From contig NZ_BIFH01000025.1 of NCBI RefSeq assembly GCF_003967355.1, positions 124,001-188,000 of the forward strand: a stretch of DNA of 64,000 nt, written 5' to 3'. Under the pieces are notes generated by a model, which saw nothing but the letters and a program-made list of their open reading frames with translations, did not search any database and had not been told where the DNA came from. The stretch comes from Embleya hyalina (lineage in GTDB: Bacteria > Actinomycetota > Actinomycetes > Streptomycetales > Streptomycetaceae). Made by a program: the position numbers and the translations under genes. This document shows, in pieces, positions 24,686 through 34,922 of the stretch. Each line of letters begins with the position of its first letter. The stretch's first letter is position 1.

Positions 24686-27136
24686 TCAGGTGATCTGGAT
24701 GCCGACCACGCATGTGTCGTCGTCGGTGTCCGCCCGGCTGTGGGCGAGGAGTCGGTCGAGGCGTTCGTCCAGGGTGGCGGTGATGGCGCGTGCGGTGGCC
24801 AGGAGTTGATCAAGGGAGCTTTCGAGGCAGTGGTCGCGGCGCTCGATCAGGCCGTCGGTGTAGAGCAGGAGTGTGTCACCCAGGGCGAGGTGGATCTCGT
24901 CCTCGGCGTAGCCGGCCTCGGCGAACGCGCCGAGGAGGGGGCCGTCGAGCAGGGACAGGCGTTGCGTCGTGTCGTCGCGGATCCACACGGGGGGCAGGTG
25001 GCCGGCGCGGGCCCAGCGCATCGTGCGCGTGCCCGGGTCGTACAGGGCGCAGACGACGGTGGCGGTGACCTGGTCGGTCAGATGGAGCGTGACGGTGTTG
25101 AGCCAAGTGAGCAGTTGCGCGGGGCCGGCGCCGGTGATGGCGAGGCCGCGTAGCGCGTTGCGCAGCACGATCATGCTGGTCGCGGCGTGGATGCCGTGTC
25201 CGGCGACGTCGCCGACACACAGCAGGATCTTCTTGGACGGCAGGACGAGGGCGTCGTACCAGTCGCCGCCGACGGCGGTGTCGGATTCGGCGGGGCGGTA
25301 GCGCACGGCCACCTGGAGACCTTCGGCGTCCAGGGGGGCGGGTGTGGGCGGCATGATCGCGTGCTGGAGTTGCCGGGCCAGGCGGTTTTGTTCGCCCACC
25401 TGTTGTTCGCTGTGCGCGAGGCGGTCGCGGGTCGCGGCGAGGGCGACCTCGGTCCAGTGTTGGGCGGAGACGTCCTGGTGGGCGCCGCGGATGGCCAGCA
25501 GGCGGTCTTCGGCGTCCAGGACCGGTTCGGCGACGATCCGGATGCGTCGGGTGACGCCGTCGGTGCGTTCCAGGCGGAAGGAGACGGTGGCGTGGCGGCG
25601 GTGGTGTACCAGGGTGTGCAGGAATCGGGCGAGCGCGGCGGTGTCGTCGGGGTGTGCGTGGTTCGGCAGGTCGGCCAGGGCCACGGGGACGGCGGTGGTC
25701 GGCAGGCCGTGGAGGGCGAACAGGGAGTCGTTCCAGGTGACGGCGCCGGTGACGAGGTCTTCCTCGAAACCGCCGATGCGGCCCAGTCGTTGGGCGTGTT
25801 GGAGCAGCCGGGCGAGGCGGGCCGCCTCGTGTTCGATCCGCCAGATGAGCAGGATGGCGTTCGCGTGGCGGCTGACGGCGACGTCGGCGACGGCGTCGAG
25901 GCGGACGTCGTCGACGAGGGCGGTGAGCGTGACGCTTTCGGCGCGGTAGGACTCGCCGGTGGCATGGACACGCTCGACGATGTCGTACAGCCCGCCGGGG
26001 GTCGCGGCGAGGGGGTATGCCTCCAGGAGCAGGGCGCCGTGGATCAGATTGGCCGGGCGTCCGGCGGGGTCGAGGAAGCGCGCGTTGACGTGGTGCACCC
26101 GGAAGTCGACGAGTTGCCGGTGCTCGTCCTCGTGCGGAACGAGCACCAGGGCGGGGTCGTGGAGGCAGTCGGCGATCCCGACGAGGTCGACCGTGGCGGG
26201 GTGTGTGACGGTGGGGTCGCCGGGGGCCGGGTGGGTTTCGAGGGTGTGGGCGCACAGTTCGGCCAGGGCCTCGATCTGGCGGCGCAGGCGCGGGGGTTGC
26301 TCGGGGAGCGGATTCGGCCAGCAGATTTCCAGGATGCCGTGGATCCGGCCGCCGGTGCCTGCCGGAGCGGCGGCCCGGGCGCCGGTGAGGTCGTGTTGGC
26401 CGATGGAGGGTGTTGCGATCCGGGACAGGTCGGGGGTCCAGGTCCAGTCGAGATCGGCGAGGGCCCGGCGGGCGAAAGTCGCCACTCCGGGTGGGACGTG
26501 TCGCCAGCGGGTGGCCTCGTGGTCGGTGAATCCGGCGCTGCCCGCGAGGGTGAGGGAGGCGTCGGGGGCGATGGCCCACACGGCGACGGCGGTGGCGCCC
26601 AGGGGCGCGAGGGCGTGTTCGAGCAGGGATCGGGCCACGGCATGGGTGTCGTCGGCGGCACCGGCGCCGCTTTCCGCGGTACGCAGGCGCATGCTCACGG
26701 TCTTGCCGTCGGGGGGTGCGGCGGGGGTGGCGGTTTCGGTGACGAAGTCGCAGGCGGCTTCGGTGAGGCGGTCCGCGGCGGTGCGGTCGAGGATGTCGGC
26801 GGCGAGTTCCATCACGCTCACGCCGGCGTGGTCGGCCAGGGTGGCGAGTTGTCGGGCGGCTTCGGTGGGGCTGCAGTGCAGGCGTTCGATGAGGATGCCC
26901 TTGGCCGTCTCGATCAGGGCACGGCCGTCCGCTCGGGCGTGCGCGGCGCGGATCTCGCGGCGCAGGCGTTCGACGGTCGCGGCGAGGCGGCCCACGGCGG
27001 AGGCGCCGTCCAGGGCGCTCTCACCGCGCGGTGGTACGGCGGCGGCGCCCTGGTTCCCGGTGACGGCGTGCGGGCCCGTCGGGTCGTCGGCGTCCGGCCG
27101 GTGGGATGTCTCGGGTGGGGGTGCGGTGTTGCTCAC
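24686..27136 (-). CDS. ANTAR-GAF-PAS-PP2C multidomain phosphatase
   Basis: The 816-residue protein begins with an ANTAR-like helical region (~55-112, ALIETAKGILIERL), then a GAF-like domain (~150-300), two PAS-like domains (~318-430 and ~440-560), a short coiled coil and a C-terminal SpoIIE PP2C phosphatase (~590-815) with canonical VGGDWYD, VGDVAGHG and LLYTDG motifs. ANTAR domains normally bind RNA; joined to a phosphatase it may instead dimerise. GTG 27136 lies 7 bases after the hybrid kinase stop, so the two form an operon. Confidence 0.9.
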   Translation of the reverse strand: MSNTAPPPETSHRPDADDPTGPHAVTGNQGAAAVPPRGESALDGASAVGRLAATVERLRREIRAAHARADGRALIETAKGILIERLHCSPTEAARQLATLADHAGVSVMELAADILDRTAADRLTEAACDFVTETATPAAPPDGKTVSMRLRTAESGAGAADDTHAVARSLLEHALAPLGATAVAVWAIAPDASLTLAGSAGFTDHEATRWRHVPPGVATFARRALADLDWTWTPDLSRIATPSIGQHDLTGARAAAPAGTGGRIHGILEICWPNPLPEQPPRLRRQIEALAELCAHTLETHPAPGDPTVTHPATVDLVGIADCLHDPALVLVPHEDEHRQLVDFRVHHVNARFLDPAGRPANLIHGALLLEAYPLAATPGGLYDIVERVHATGESYRAESVTLTALVDDVRLDAVADVAVSRHANAILLIWRIEHEAARLARLLQHAQRLGRIGGFEEDLVTGAVTWNDSLFALHGLPTTAVPVALADLPNHAHPDDTAALARFLHTLVHHRRHATVSFRLERTDGVTRRIRIVAEPVLDAEDRLLAIRGAHQDVSAQHWTEVALAATRDRLAHSEQQVGEQNRLARQLQHAIMPPTPAPLDAEGLQVAVRYRPAESDTAVGGDWYDALVLPSKKILLCVGDVAGHGIHAATSMIVLRNALRGLAITGAGPAQLLTWLNTVTLHLTDQVTATVVCALYDPGTRTMRWARAGHLPPVWIRDDTTQRLSLLDGPLLGAFAEAGYAEDEIHLALGDTLLLYTDGLIERRDHCLESSLDQLLATARAITATLDERLDRLLAHSRADTDDDTCVVGIQIT

Positions 27137-27143
27137 GGCGGGT

Positions 27144-30100
27144 TCACTCCCGAAGGGGGGACGTCGGGCGGGGTCGACCGGCGGGGTGCTCTCGGGAGGG
27201 GAGCAGGTGGCGGCGGAGGACGGCGAGCAGGTGGTCGGTGTCGACGGGTTTGGTGACGTAGTCGGCGGCCCCGGCGGCCAGGCTCTTGTCGCGGTCGCCC
27301 GGCATGGCCTTGGCGGTGACGGCGATGATCGGCAGGTCGGCGTAGCGGGGCATGCGGCGGATTTCGGCGGTGGCGGCGTAGCCGTCCATCTCGGGCATCA
27401 TCACGTCCATCAGGACCAGGTCGACCTCGGGGTGCCCGACGAGGGTGGTGATGCCCTCGCGGCCGTTCTCGGCGTGCAGGACGTTGACGGCGTGGAGTTC
27501 GAGGATGCTGCTGAGGGCGTACAGGTTGCGGGTGTCGTCGTCGACGATCAGGACGGTGCGGTCGGCGAGGGCGGCGTCGAGGGTGGGTGTCGCGTGGTGG
27601 GTGCGTTCGGTGGCGTGCACCAGGGGCAGTACGTCACCGGGCTGTTCGGCGGACAGGTGCAGGGTGATGCGTTCGCGGAGTTCGTCCAGGCCCGCGAGCA
27701 GTTCCAGGGGTTTGGTGTCGGCGCGGGTCTGCAGGGCGCGGATCTGTTCCCGGGGCAGGCGACGGGTGTTGTGGGCCAGGACGGGCACGTTCGCGGAGGC
27801 GCTGTCGGCGTCGAGGGCGTCCAGGAGGGTCAGTGCCTGGCCGTCGGGCATGTCCAGGTCGAGGACGACGCAGTGACAGGGTGCGGCGGCGAGGGTGGCG
27901 GCGGCTTCCTGGGCGTCCACGACGGTCAGGACGTCGACGCCCGGCCCGCCGGCGCCGTCGTGTCCGCCGGCCGCGATGTCGGCCACGGCGCTTTGCGCGA
28001 CCAGGCTCAGCAGACCCTGGGGGCGTTCCTCCAGCACGAGTACGCGCCGCCGGGCGGGTGGCGCGGCGGGTTCGAGGGGGCGCGGCCGCGGTTCGGCGCC
28101 GGCATCGGGGGCGCCGGGGGCCGAAGGGTGCGTGACGAGTGCCGGGACGGCGGCCATGGCGGCGGTGGTGTGTACGGCGGGCAGGTACAGGGTGAAGGTG
28201 CTGCCCTGTCCGGGGGTGCTGTCGGCGGTGATGGCGCCGCCGAGCAGGTTGGCGATCTCGCGGCTGATCGACAGGCCGAGGCCGGTTCCGCCGTATTTGC
28301 GGCTGGTGGTGCCGTCGGCCTGTTGGAACGCGCCGAAGATCGTCTCGAGTTGGTGCTCGGCGATGCCCACCCCGGTGTCGCGCACGCGGAAGGCCACGAC
28401 GGCGTCACCGCCGCGCTGTACGCCGGCGGGGACCTCGTGGTCGGCGGCCGGTTCGATGCGCAGCGCGATGTGGCCACTGTCGGTGAATTTGACCGCGTTC
28501 GACAGCAGGTTGCGCAGGATCTGCCGCAGGCGTGAGTCGTCGGTGAGCAGGTCGGCCGGTATTCCGGGGCCGGTGGTGATGTCGAACGTCAGACTCTTTT
28601 GCGTGGTCATCGGCCGGAACGTCGCCTCGACGTAGTCGAGGAGTCGGCGTAGCGAAACGCGTTCGGTGTGGACGTCCATCTTGCCGGCCTCGACCTTGGA
28701 CAAATCGAGGACGTCGTTGATCAGTTGCAGCAGGTCGGAGCCGGCGGAGTGGATGATGCCCGCGTATTCGACCTGTTTGGGGCTGAGGTTGCGGGTGGGG
28801 TTCTGGGCGAGGAGTTGGGCGAGGATGAGCAGGCTGTTGAGGGGTGTGCGCAGTTCGTGGCTCATGTTCGCCAGGAACTCCGACTTGTACTTCGAGGCGA
28901 GGGTCAACTGGCGGGCGCGGTCCTCGAGTTCCTGTCGGGCCTGTTCGATCTGGAGGTTCTTGGCCTCGATGTCGCGGTTCTGCGTCGCGAGGAGCGCGGC
29001 CTTTTCCTCCAGTTCCTCGTTGGAGTGCTGGAGTTCCTCCTGCTGGTGCTGCAGTTCCTCGGAGCGCACGCTCAGTTCGCCGGCCAGGCGCTGGGATTCG
29101 GCGAGGAGTTCGTCGGTGCGCGCGTTGGCGACGATGGTGTTGACGTTGACACCGACGTTTTCCATCAACTGGTCGAGGAAGTCGCGATGCGTGGGGGTGA
29201 ACGCGGTGATCGACGCGAGTTCGATGACGCCGAGCACCTGGTCCTCGACCACGATCGGCAGCACGATCAGCGCGGTGGGCGCGGCGCGGCCGAGCCCGGA
29301 GGAGACCACGTAGTGGGTGGGGACGTCGTCGACGGCGATGATGCGCCGGCTGCGGGCCGCCTGGCCCACCAGGGTGCGCCCGGGCGGAATGCGCGTGGCG
29401 TGGCCGTCGTCCGCGCCGAGCCCGTACGCGCCGATCAGGCGCAGCCCCGTTCCGGTCGCGCTGTCCTCGGCGAGGTAGAAGGCACCGTACTGTGCGCCGA
29501 CCAGGGGGGTGAGTTCGTCCATCACGAGTTCGGCGACGACGGCCAGGTCGCGGTGACCCTGCATGAGCGCGGACACGCGGGCGAGGTTCGACTTGAGCCA
29601 GTCCTGTTCCTCGTTGGCGCGGGTGGTCTCGCGCAGCGAGCCGACCATCGCGTTGATGTTGTCCTTGAGTTCGGCGACCTCGCCGGAGGCGTCGACGGTG
29701 ATCGAGCGGGTCAGGTCGCCCTCGGCGACGGCGCTGGCGACCTCGGCGATGGCCCGGACCTGGCGGGTGAGGTTGCCGGCGAGTTCGTTGACGTTCTCGG
29801 TCAGGCGTTTCCACGTGCCCGAGACGCCCTCGACCTCGGCCTGTCCGCCGAGTCGCCCCTCGCTGCCGACCTCGCGCGCCACCCGGGTGACCTCGGCGGC
29901 GAAGGAGGAGAGCTGGTCGACCATGGTGTTGATGGTGGTCTTGAGCTCCAGGATCTCGCCGCGCGCGTCCACGTCGATCTTCTTCGACAGGTCGCCGTTG
30001 GCCACCGCGGTGGTGACCAGGGCGATGTTGCGGACCTGGCCGGTGAGGTTGTTCGCCATCGAGTTGACGTTGTCGGTCAGGTCCTTCCAGGTCCCGGCGA

Positions 30101-30941
30101 CGTTGGGCACGCGGGCCTGGCCGCCGAGGATGCCCTCGGTGCCGACCTCGCGGGCGACCCGGGTGACCTCGTCGGCGAACGCGGACAGGGTGTCGACCAT
30201 GGTGTTGATCACCTCGGCGAGGGCGGCCACCTCGCCCTTGGCCTCGACGGTGATCTTGCGGGAGAGGTCGCCGCGCGCCACGGCGGTGGCGACCTGGGCG
30301 ATGGAACGCACCTGGCCGGTGAGGTTGGAGGCCATCACGTTGACGTTGTCGGTGAGGTCCTTCCAGGTGCCGGACGCGCCGCGCACGGTCGCCTGTCCGC
30401 CGAGGTTGCCCTCGGTGCCGACCTCCCGGGCGACCCGGGTGACCTCGTCGGCGAACGCGGAGAGCTGGTCGACCATCGTGTTGATGGTCTCCTTCAACTC
30501 CAGGATCTCGCCCCGCGCGTCCACCCGGACCTTCTGCGACAGGTCGCCGCGCGCCACCGCCGTGGCGACCTGGGCGATGGAGCGCACCTGGGACGTGAGG
30601 TTGCCGGCCATGAAGTTCACCGAATCGGTCAGATCGGCCCACGTGCCCGACACGCCCGGCACGAGCGCCTGACCGCCGAGGGTGCCCTCCGACCCGACCT
30701 CGCGTGCCACGCGGGTGACTTCGGAGGTGAACAGCGCCAGTTGGTCGACCATGCCGTTGAACACCCCGGCGATCTCCCCGAGCAGGCCGTCGCCGTCGTC
30801 GGGCAACCGGCCGCCGAAGTCGCCGTCGCGTACGGCGGTCAACCCGGCCAGCAGGCGGCGCAGTTCGGCGTTGCCCACGACGTCCGTCTCGTGCCGTGCC
30901 CGCGCGGGAGGCACGAGCCCGGTGTCCGCGTCATCGGTCAT
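27144..30941 (-). CDS. Multi-HAMP hybrid histidine kinase with two receiver domains
   Basis: The 1265-residue protein has five HAMP units (~60-480; four nearly identical, each ~92 residues), a GAF domain (~500-650), a coiled coil rich in Glu/Gln, a HisKA domain with [11 protein letters not shown], an HATPase domain with NAVKFTDSG and two C-terminal receivers. The last receiver has LIVDDD and [10 protein letters not shown]; the first ([14 protein letters not shown]) is degenerate. No transmembrane segment is seen, so it is soluble, like fungal group III kinases. ATG 30941 follows GGTGGAG. It heads an operon with the ANTAR-PP2C gene. Confidence 0.93.
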   Translation of the reverse strand: MTDDADTGLVPPARARHETDVVGNAELRRLLAGLTAVRDGDFGGRLPDDGDGLLGEIAGVFNGMVDQLALFTSEVTRVAREVGSEGTLGGQALVPGVSGTWADLTDSVNFMAGNLTSQVRSIAQVATAVARGDLSQKVRVDARGEILELKETINTMVDQLSAFADEVTRVAREVGTEGNLGGQATVRGASGTWKDLTDNVNVMASNLTGQVRSIAQVATAVARGDLSRKITVEAKGEVAALAEVINTMVDTLSAFADEVTRVAREVGTEGILGGQARVPNVAGTWKDLTDNVNSMANNLTGQVRNIALVTTAVANGDLSKKIDVDARGEILELKTTINTMVDQLSSFAAEVTRVAREVGSEGRLGGQAEVEGVSGTWKRLTENVNELAGNLTRQVRAIAEVASAVAEGDLTRSITVDASGEVAELKDNINAMVGSLRETTRANEEQDWLKSNLARVSALMQGHRDLAVVAELVMDELTPLVGAQYGAFYLAEDSATGTGLRLIGAYGLGADDGHATRIPPGRTLVGQAARSRRIIAVDDVPTHYVVSSGLGRAAPTALIVLPIVVEDQVLGVIELASITAFTPTHRDFLDQLMENVGVNVNTIVANARTDELLAESQRLAGELSVRSEELQHQQEELQHSNEELEEKAALLATQNRDIEAKNLQIEQARQELEDRARQLTLASKYKSEFLANMSHELRTPLNSLLILAQLLAQNPTRNLSPKQVEYAGIIHSAGSDLLQLINDVLDLSKVEAGKMDVHTERVSLRRLLDYVEATFRPMTTQKSLTFDITTGPGIPADLLTDDSRLRQILRNLLSNAVKFTDSGHIALRIEPAADHEVPAGVQRGGDAVVAFRVRDTGVGIAEHQLETIFGAFQQADGTTSRKYGGTGLGLSISREIANLLGGAITADSTPGQGSTFTLYLPAVHTTAAMAAVPALVTHPSAPGAPDAGAEPRPRPLEPAAPPARRRVLVLEERPQGLLSLVAQSAVADIAAGGHDGAGGPGVDVLTVVDAQEAAATLAAAPCHCVVLDLDMPDGQALTLLDALDADSASANVPVLAHNTRRLPREQIRALQTRADTKPLELLAGLDELRERITLHLSAEQPGDVLPLVHATERTHHATPTLDAALADRTVLIVDDDTRNLYALSSILELHAVNVLHAENGREGITTLVGHPEVDLVLMDVMMPEMDGYAATAEIRRMPRYADLPIIAVTAKAMPGDRDKSLAAGAADYVTKPVDTDHLLAVLRRHLLPSREHPAGRPRPTSPLRE

Positions 30942-31235
30942 GTGCTCCACCCTCGCCTCGGTCGCCGGTTCCCCGGGAATTCGCCCCTGTTCCGCGGAGC
31001 CCCCGCGCATCCTCGCCACGCGCCCACCCGACGACACGCGGTCGGCGGAACCGACGCACACGGCCACGTGGTCTTGGGCATGCCGATATCGGCCTTTCGC
31101 GTGATGGTCGACCTCCTCGACGCCGGGACAGGCCCAACAGAGCGGTACTTATACGGCTTAAATGGAGAATTGCCCGTTTTCTTCCCAGTGTTGCGTATGG
31201 CTGGAGCATAGGACACGGTTGCAGGAAGACAACTG
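30942..31235. promoter_or_regulatory. Divergent promoter region of the signalling block
   Basis: This 294-base gap separates the divergent kinase and PP2C operons. Its right part (31145-31215) is AT-rich for this genome and a perfect 12-bp palindrome GCCGATATCGGC lies at 31082-31093. No well-spaced -35/-10 pair could be assigned. Confidence 0.45.
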
Positions 31236-32963
31236 TTGTCCAGCGATAAAGAGGTGGTGGGGTGCGCGCGACGCGTTCCCCGGCTTGTGATCCGTACTTC
31301 GGGTACACCCAAGACCCCCCGCGATGGTGACGTTCACGTCGGCTCGATCTGGAACGACGCCCCCTGTCCCGTTCTCGTCGTCGACGCCGACGGCGACGTC
31401 ATCGGATCCAACGAAGGCGCGCGCCGGTTGTTCGCGCACGCCGAGGAGGTCGGCGAAGGCCTGACCGCGGGCGGCCTGCCGCACTGGCTCGCGCGGGCGC
31501 ACCACCGCCCGCACCCGGCCGCGGCACCGCAGGAGGCGGTGTCGGGCACCGTGGCGGGTCGGACGTTCGCGGCGCATCCCTCGCGGATCGAGAACGGGGA
31601 CGTGGTGTGGTGGCTCGTGGAGGACACCGATCTCCGTCGAGCCGAGCAGGAGCTGCGCCACGAGCGTGAACGAGCCGCACTGTTGGCGGACGTCTCCGGC
31701 GCACTGCTGTCGTCGCTGAACCTCGAACGATGCGCGGAGGTGACGGCGCGGATGGCCGCGGATCACCTGGCCGACGCCGCGGTCGTCGTCGCCCCGGCCC
31801 AGGGTCGCCGGCACGCGCTGACCTACGCGCAGGGCGGCGGCGGCATCACGCGTACCGTGGCCTCGATCGATCCGCGCACGGTTCCCGGACTGGCGGAGGC
31901 CCTGCAGGGTTTCCCACCGGTCCCGGCCCGGTGGATCGACCCGGACGACATCCCGGACTGGAGTGTGCCGCCCGGTTTCGCAGGTCCGATCGGCTCGGTG
32001 ATCGTCACCCCGCTGCCCGGACACGGAGTACCGGCCGGGGTGCTGATCCTGCTGCGCGCGAGCACCCACCGGGCGTTCACGGACGGCGAGGAGGTCTTCG
32101 CGCGGCTGTTCGCCGCACGGGCCGGCGCCGCCCTGTCCGCGGCACGGCTGTACGCGGAGCAGGCCTCGATCACGACCACGCTGCTGCGGGAGTTGCTGCC
32201 GCCGCGGCTGGAGCGGGTGCACGGCGTGGAGTACGCCGGCGTCTACCGGACCTCGCAGGACCACGAGCGGGTCGGCGGTGACTTCTACGACGTCCATCCC
32301 GGTGCCGACGCGTCCCGGGAGACGTTCGTCGTGCTGGGCGACGTGGCGGGCAAGGGCCTGGAGGCGGCCGTCCTGACCGGAAAGATCCGCAGTGTCCTGC
32401 ACGCGCTGTTGCCGCTGTCCGGGGATCACCAGCAGGTCCTCGTCCTGCTCAACGACGCTTTGATGAACTCCCACCACACCCGGTTCGCGACCCTGGTACT
32501 GGCCTCCGTGCGGCGCAGCGCGGGGCAGGTGTTGCTGCGGCTGACCAGCGCCGGACATCTGCCGCCGCTGATCGTCCGCGCCGACGGGCGGGTGGAGGAA
32601 GCCGCGACCGGCGGCACGCTCGTGGGGGCGCTGCCCGACGTCCGGACGCGGAGCGTGGACGTGGTGCTGGCCCCCGGAGAGACCTGCCTGCTGTACACGG
32701 ACGGGATCACCGAGGCGCGCGGCGGGCCGCTGGGTGACGACTTCTACGGCGAGGAGCGGCTGCGGGAGGCCCTGCGGGAGTGTGCGCGCATGCCGGCGGA
32801 GGCCGTGGTCGAGCGGGTACAGATGCTGGCGGCCCAGTGGCTGGGCGGCGGCCGTCACGACGACATGGCCACGCTGGCGATCACCAACCCGGCCGGCGGG
32901 GTCGACGGATTCGCCGTCGCGGACGATCGCGAGGGCCGCGAGCCATGCCGGCGGGAACCGTGA
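31236..32963 (+). CDS. PAS-GAF-PP2C phosphatase
   Basis: A 575-residue protein with a PAS-like N-terminus (~35-130), a GAF domain (~145-300) and a complete SpoIIE PP2C domain (~325-555; VGGDFYDV, GDVAGKG, LLYTDGITEA, GGGRHDDM). The start is uncertain: TTG 31236 has AGGAAG upstream, and GTGs at 31254 and 31287 are in frame. It is the first gene of an operon with the cobalamin-binding and STAS proteins and is the obvious phosphatase for the STAS partner. Its stop overlaps the next start (TGATG). Confidence 0.88.
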   Translation: MSSDKEVVGCARRVPRLVIRTSGTPKTPRDGDVHVGSIWNDAPCPVLVVDADGDVIGSNEGARRLFAHAEEVGEGLTAGGLPHWLARAHHRPHPAAAPQEAVSGTVAGRTFAAHPSRIENGDVVWWLVEDTDLRRAEQELRHERERAALLADVSGALLSSLNLERCAEVTARMAADHLADAAVVVAPAQGRRHALTYAQGGGGITRTVASIDPRTVPGLAEALQGFPPVPARWIDPDDIPDWSVPPGFAGPIGSVIVTPLPGHGVPAGVLILLRASTHRAFTDGEEVFARLFAARAGAALSAARLYAEQASITTTLLRELLPPRLERVHGVEYAGVYRTSQDHERVGGDFYDVHPGADASRETFVVLGDVAGKGLEAAVLTGKIRSVLHALLPLSGDHQQVLVLLNDALMNSHHTRFATLVLASVRRSAGQVLLRLTSAGHLPPLIVRADGRVEEAATGGTLVGALPDVRTRSVDVVLAPGETCLLYTDGITEARGGPLGDDFYGEERLREALRECARMPAEAVVERVQMLAAQWLGGGRHDDMATLAITNPAGGVDGFAVADDREGREPCRREP

Positions 32964-34132
32964 TGACGAGCACTGTGAAGGCAAGCACTGTGAAGACGGG
33001 CACTGTGAAGACGGGCACTGTCACGACGGGCACCGTGAACGCGGCGAAGGGGACGGCGGACACCGCGGCCCCGCCCACACCCTCCGATCTCGCGGAGCGA
33101 CTGTGGACGGCCGTGATCGGCCGGGACGAGCCGGCCGCGATGGCGCTGGCCACCGCGGCGGCCGATGCCGGGGCCGACGGCGAGACCCTGCTGCTGGACG
33201 TCGTGGCCGCCGTGCAGCGCCGCGTCGGGCACGAATGGGCGGCGAACCGGATCGGGGTCGCCGAGGAGCACGCGGCCACCGCGATCATCGACCGGGTCGT
33301 CACCGTCCTGGCCCACCGCCCCACGCCGCCTCCGTCCCGGACGCGGGGCAACGTCACGGTCGCGTGCGTGGATGGCGAATGGCATTCCCTGCCCGCCCGG
33401 TTGCTGGCCGAGACCCTCACCGGGCGCGGCTGGCGGGTGGACTTCCTCGGCGCCCACACCCCGACTCCGCACCTGATCGCGCACGTGCATCAGAGCAACC
33501 CGGCCGCCGCCCTGCTCTCGGCCTCGCTGCCCACTCACCTGCCCACCGCACACCAGGCGGTGACCGCCGTGCAGTCGCTGGGCATCCCGGTCATGGTCGG
33601 CGGCGCCGCCTTCGGCACGGACGGGCGCTACGCCCGCCTTCTGGGAGCCGACGCCTGGGCCCCCGACGCGCGAGGCGCCGCGGACCGGCTGGCCCGGGGG
33701 ATCACCGCCCGGCACGCGGAGCGACGCCACGAGATCGACGACCTGCCCCATCTGGCCGATCAGGAGTACACGTTCGTCAAGTCCAACCGCACCACCCTGG
33801 TGCGGCGGTGTCTGGCCGCCCTCGACGAGCGCGGGCCCGACACGCGCGCGTACAGCGCCGCCCAGCGCGAACGAACCGCCGAGGACCTGGCCCACATCGT
33901 GGACTTCCTCGCGACGGCCCTCTACGTCGACGAGGCGGACCTGTTCACGTCCTTCATCGGCTGGACGAGGGACATACTCACCGCCCGCAACGTGCCCGCG
34001 GCCGGTTTGCGCCTGGGGCTGGACATCCTCACCGAACAACTGCGCGACTTTCCCCGCGCGCTCGGCTTCATCCGCGTCGCGATCGACACCCTGCCCACGG
34101 CGCCCGCCCACTCCGGCCCTGGAACGGCATGA
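32963..34132 (+). CDS. CarH-like cobalamin-binding (B12) sensor protein
   Basis: After a low-complexity repeat (1-26), residues ~40-118 form the helical cap of B12-binding proteins with the Wx9EH motif (Trp92, Glu102, His103) that contacts adenosylcobalamin in the photoreceptor CarH. Residues ~130-225 form the Rossmann B12 domain; the ligand motif reads EWHSLP (His141), with Pro where ExHxxG has Gly. Residues ~265-389 form a helical output domain. No DNA-binding region is present, unlike CarH. The gene overlaps both neighbours, so it is translationally coupled to PP2C and STAS. Light or cobalamin sensing is inferred. Confidence 0.88.
   Translation: MTSTVKASTVKTGTVKTGTVTTGTVNAAKGTADTAAPPTPSDLAERLWTAVIGRDEPAAMALATAAADAGADGETLLLDVVAAVQRRVGHEWAANRIGVAEEHAATAIIDRVVTVLAHRPTPPPSRTRGNVTVACVDGEWHSLPARLLAETLTGRGWRVDFLGAHTPTPHLIAHVHQSNPAAALLSASLPTHLPTAHQAVTAVQSLGIPVMVGGAAFGTDGRYARLLGADAWAPDARGAADRLARGITARHAERRHEIDDLPHLADQEYTFVKSNRTTLVRRCLAALDERGPDTRAYSAAQRERTAEDLAHIVDFLATALYVDEADLFTSFIGWTRDILTARNVPAAGLRLGLDILTEQLRDFPRALGFIRVAIDTLPTAPAHSGPGTA
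32966..33040 (+). repeat. Five tandem 15-bp repeats coding TSTVK/TGTVK
   Basis: Directly after the start codon, five in-frame 15-base units encode TSTVK, ASTVK, TGTVK, TGTVT and TGTVN. Units 2-4 are almost identical at DNA level, so copy number could vary by slippage without changing frame. Confidence 0.85.
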
Positions 34133-34542
34133 ACTCCCCCACGCCCGTCGAGTTCTCCGTCGACGTTCAGTCCGGCGACACCCGGTCGCTGCATCTGGCC
34201 ATTCGGGGAGAGCTCGAGTACGACACCGGTACCGCGTTCACCGAGCGGGTGAACGCGGTACTGGACACACATCTGCGACGGCACGGACCGGCGCTGCGTC
34301 ATCTGCACCTGGACTGGGAGGGCCTGACCGCCATCGACTGCGGCGGGTTGTCCGTCCTGATCGGACTGCGCCGCCGCACACACGCCGCCGGCATCGCCCT
34401 GCACCTGCACCGTCAACCCGCGCGACTGACCCGCCTGCTCGACGTCACCGGCGTCGGCGGATACCTCACCGAGGCCACCGACACGGATGGGCGCGGCCTC
34501 TCCGCAGGGGGTGACGGAGGCCGGTCGGCGCCCTCTCCCTGA
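34129..34542 (+). CDS. STAS-domain protein (anti-sigma factor antagonist-like)
   Basis: The 137-residue protein is a single STAS domain (~8-115) with a short disordered tail. At the phosphorylation loop, where SpoIIAA has Asp-Ser-Ser-Gly-Leu, this protein reads Asp70-Cys71-Gly-Gly-Leu, so the usual phosphoserine is missing. It may be permanently 'active', or act as an adaptor. The start overlaps the B12-protein stop (ATGA); it is the last gene of the operon. Confidence 0.88.
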   Translation: MNSPTPVEFSVDVQSGDTRSLHLAIRGELEYDTGTAFTERVNAVLDTHLRRHGPALRHLHLDWEGLTAIDCGGLSVLIGLRRRTHAAGIALHLHRQPARLTRLLDVTGVGGYLTEATDTDGRGLSAGGDGGRSAPSP

Positions 34543-34922
34543 CCGTCGGCGGAACGTCGGCCGGACATCGGGACACGACGGCGGATCGGGCTCGCCGACC
34601 CCGGGATACATGTCTGGCCGCAACATTTGTCATCAGTCAATAATTCGATACGCTTCGCATCGGGACGCCGGGGGCATGACGAAGCCGTCGACGTCAGGTA
34701 TCGACATCGACGTGACGCGCGCATCGCCGGCTTGCAACCGAGCGCCACCGCTCGTTCATCCGACGAAAGGGAGGCGCCGCCATGGGACGTCGGCCGGCAT
34801 CCGCTCGGCACGTATCCGGCCCGCGTACCTCGCACTCCCGTGGATCGCGCTCGCGTACCTCGCACTCCCCGCACGCGGTGGAGCGGTCACACCGTGCCTG
34901 CCCCCCGACGCGGCCGATCGCC
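34543..34922. other. Intergenic region with a 17-bp direct repeat
   Basis: GCGTACCTCGCACTCCC occurs at 34823-34839 and again at 34853-34869. An AT-rich patch lies at 34620-34655. No gene is recognised. Confidence 0.5.
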
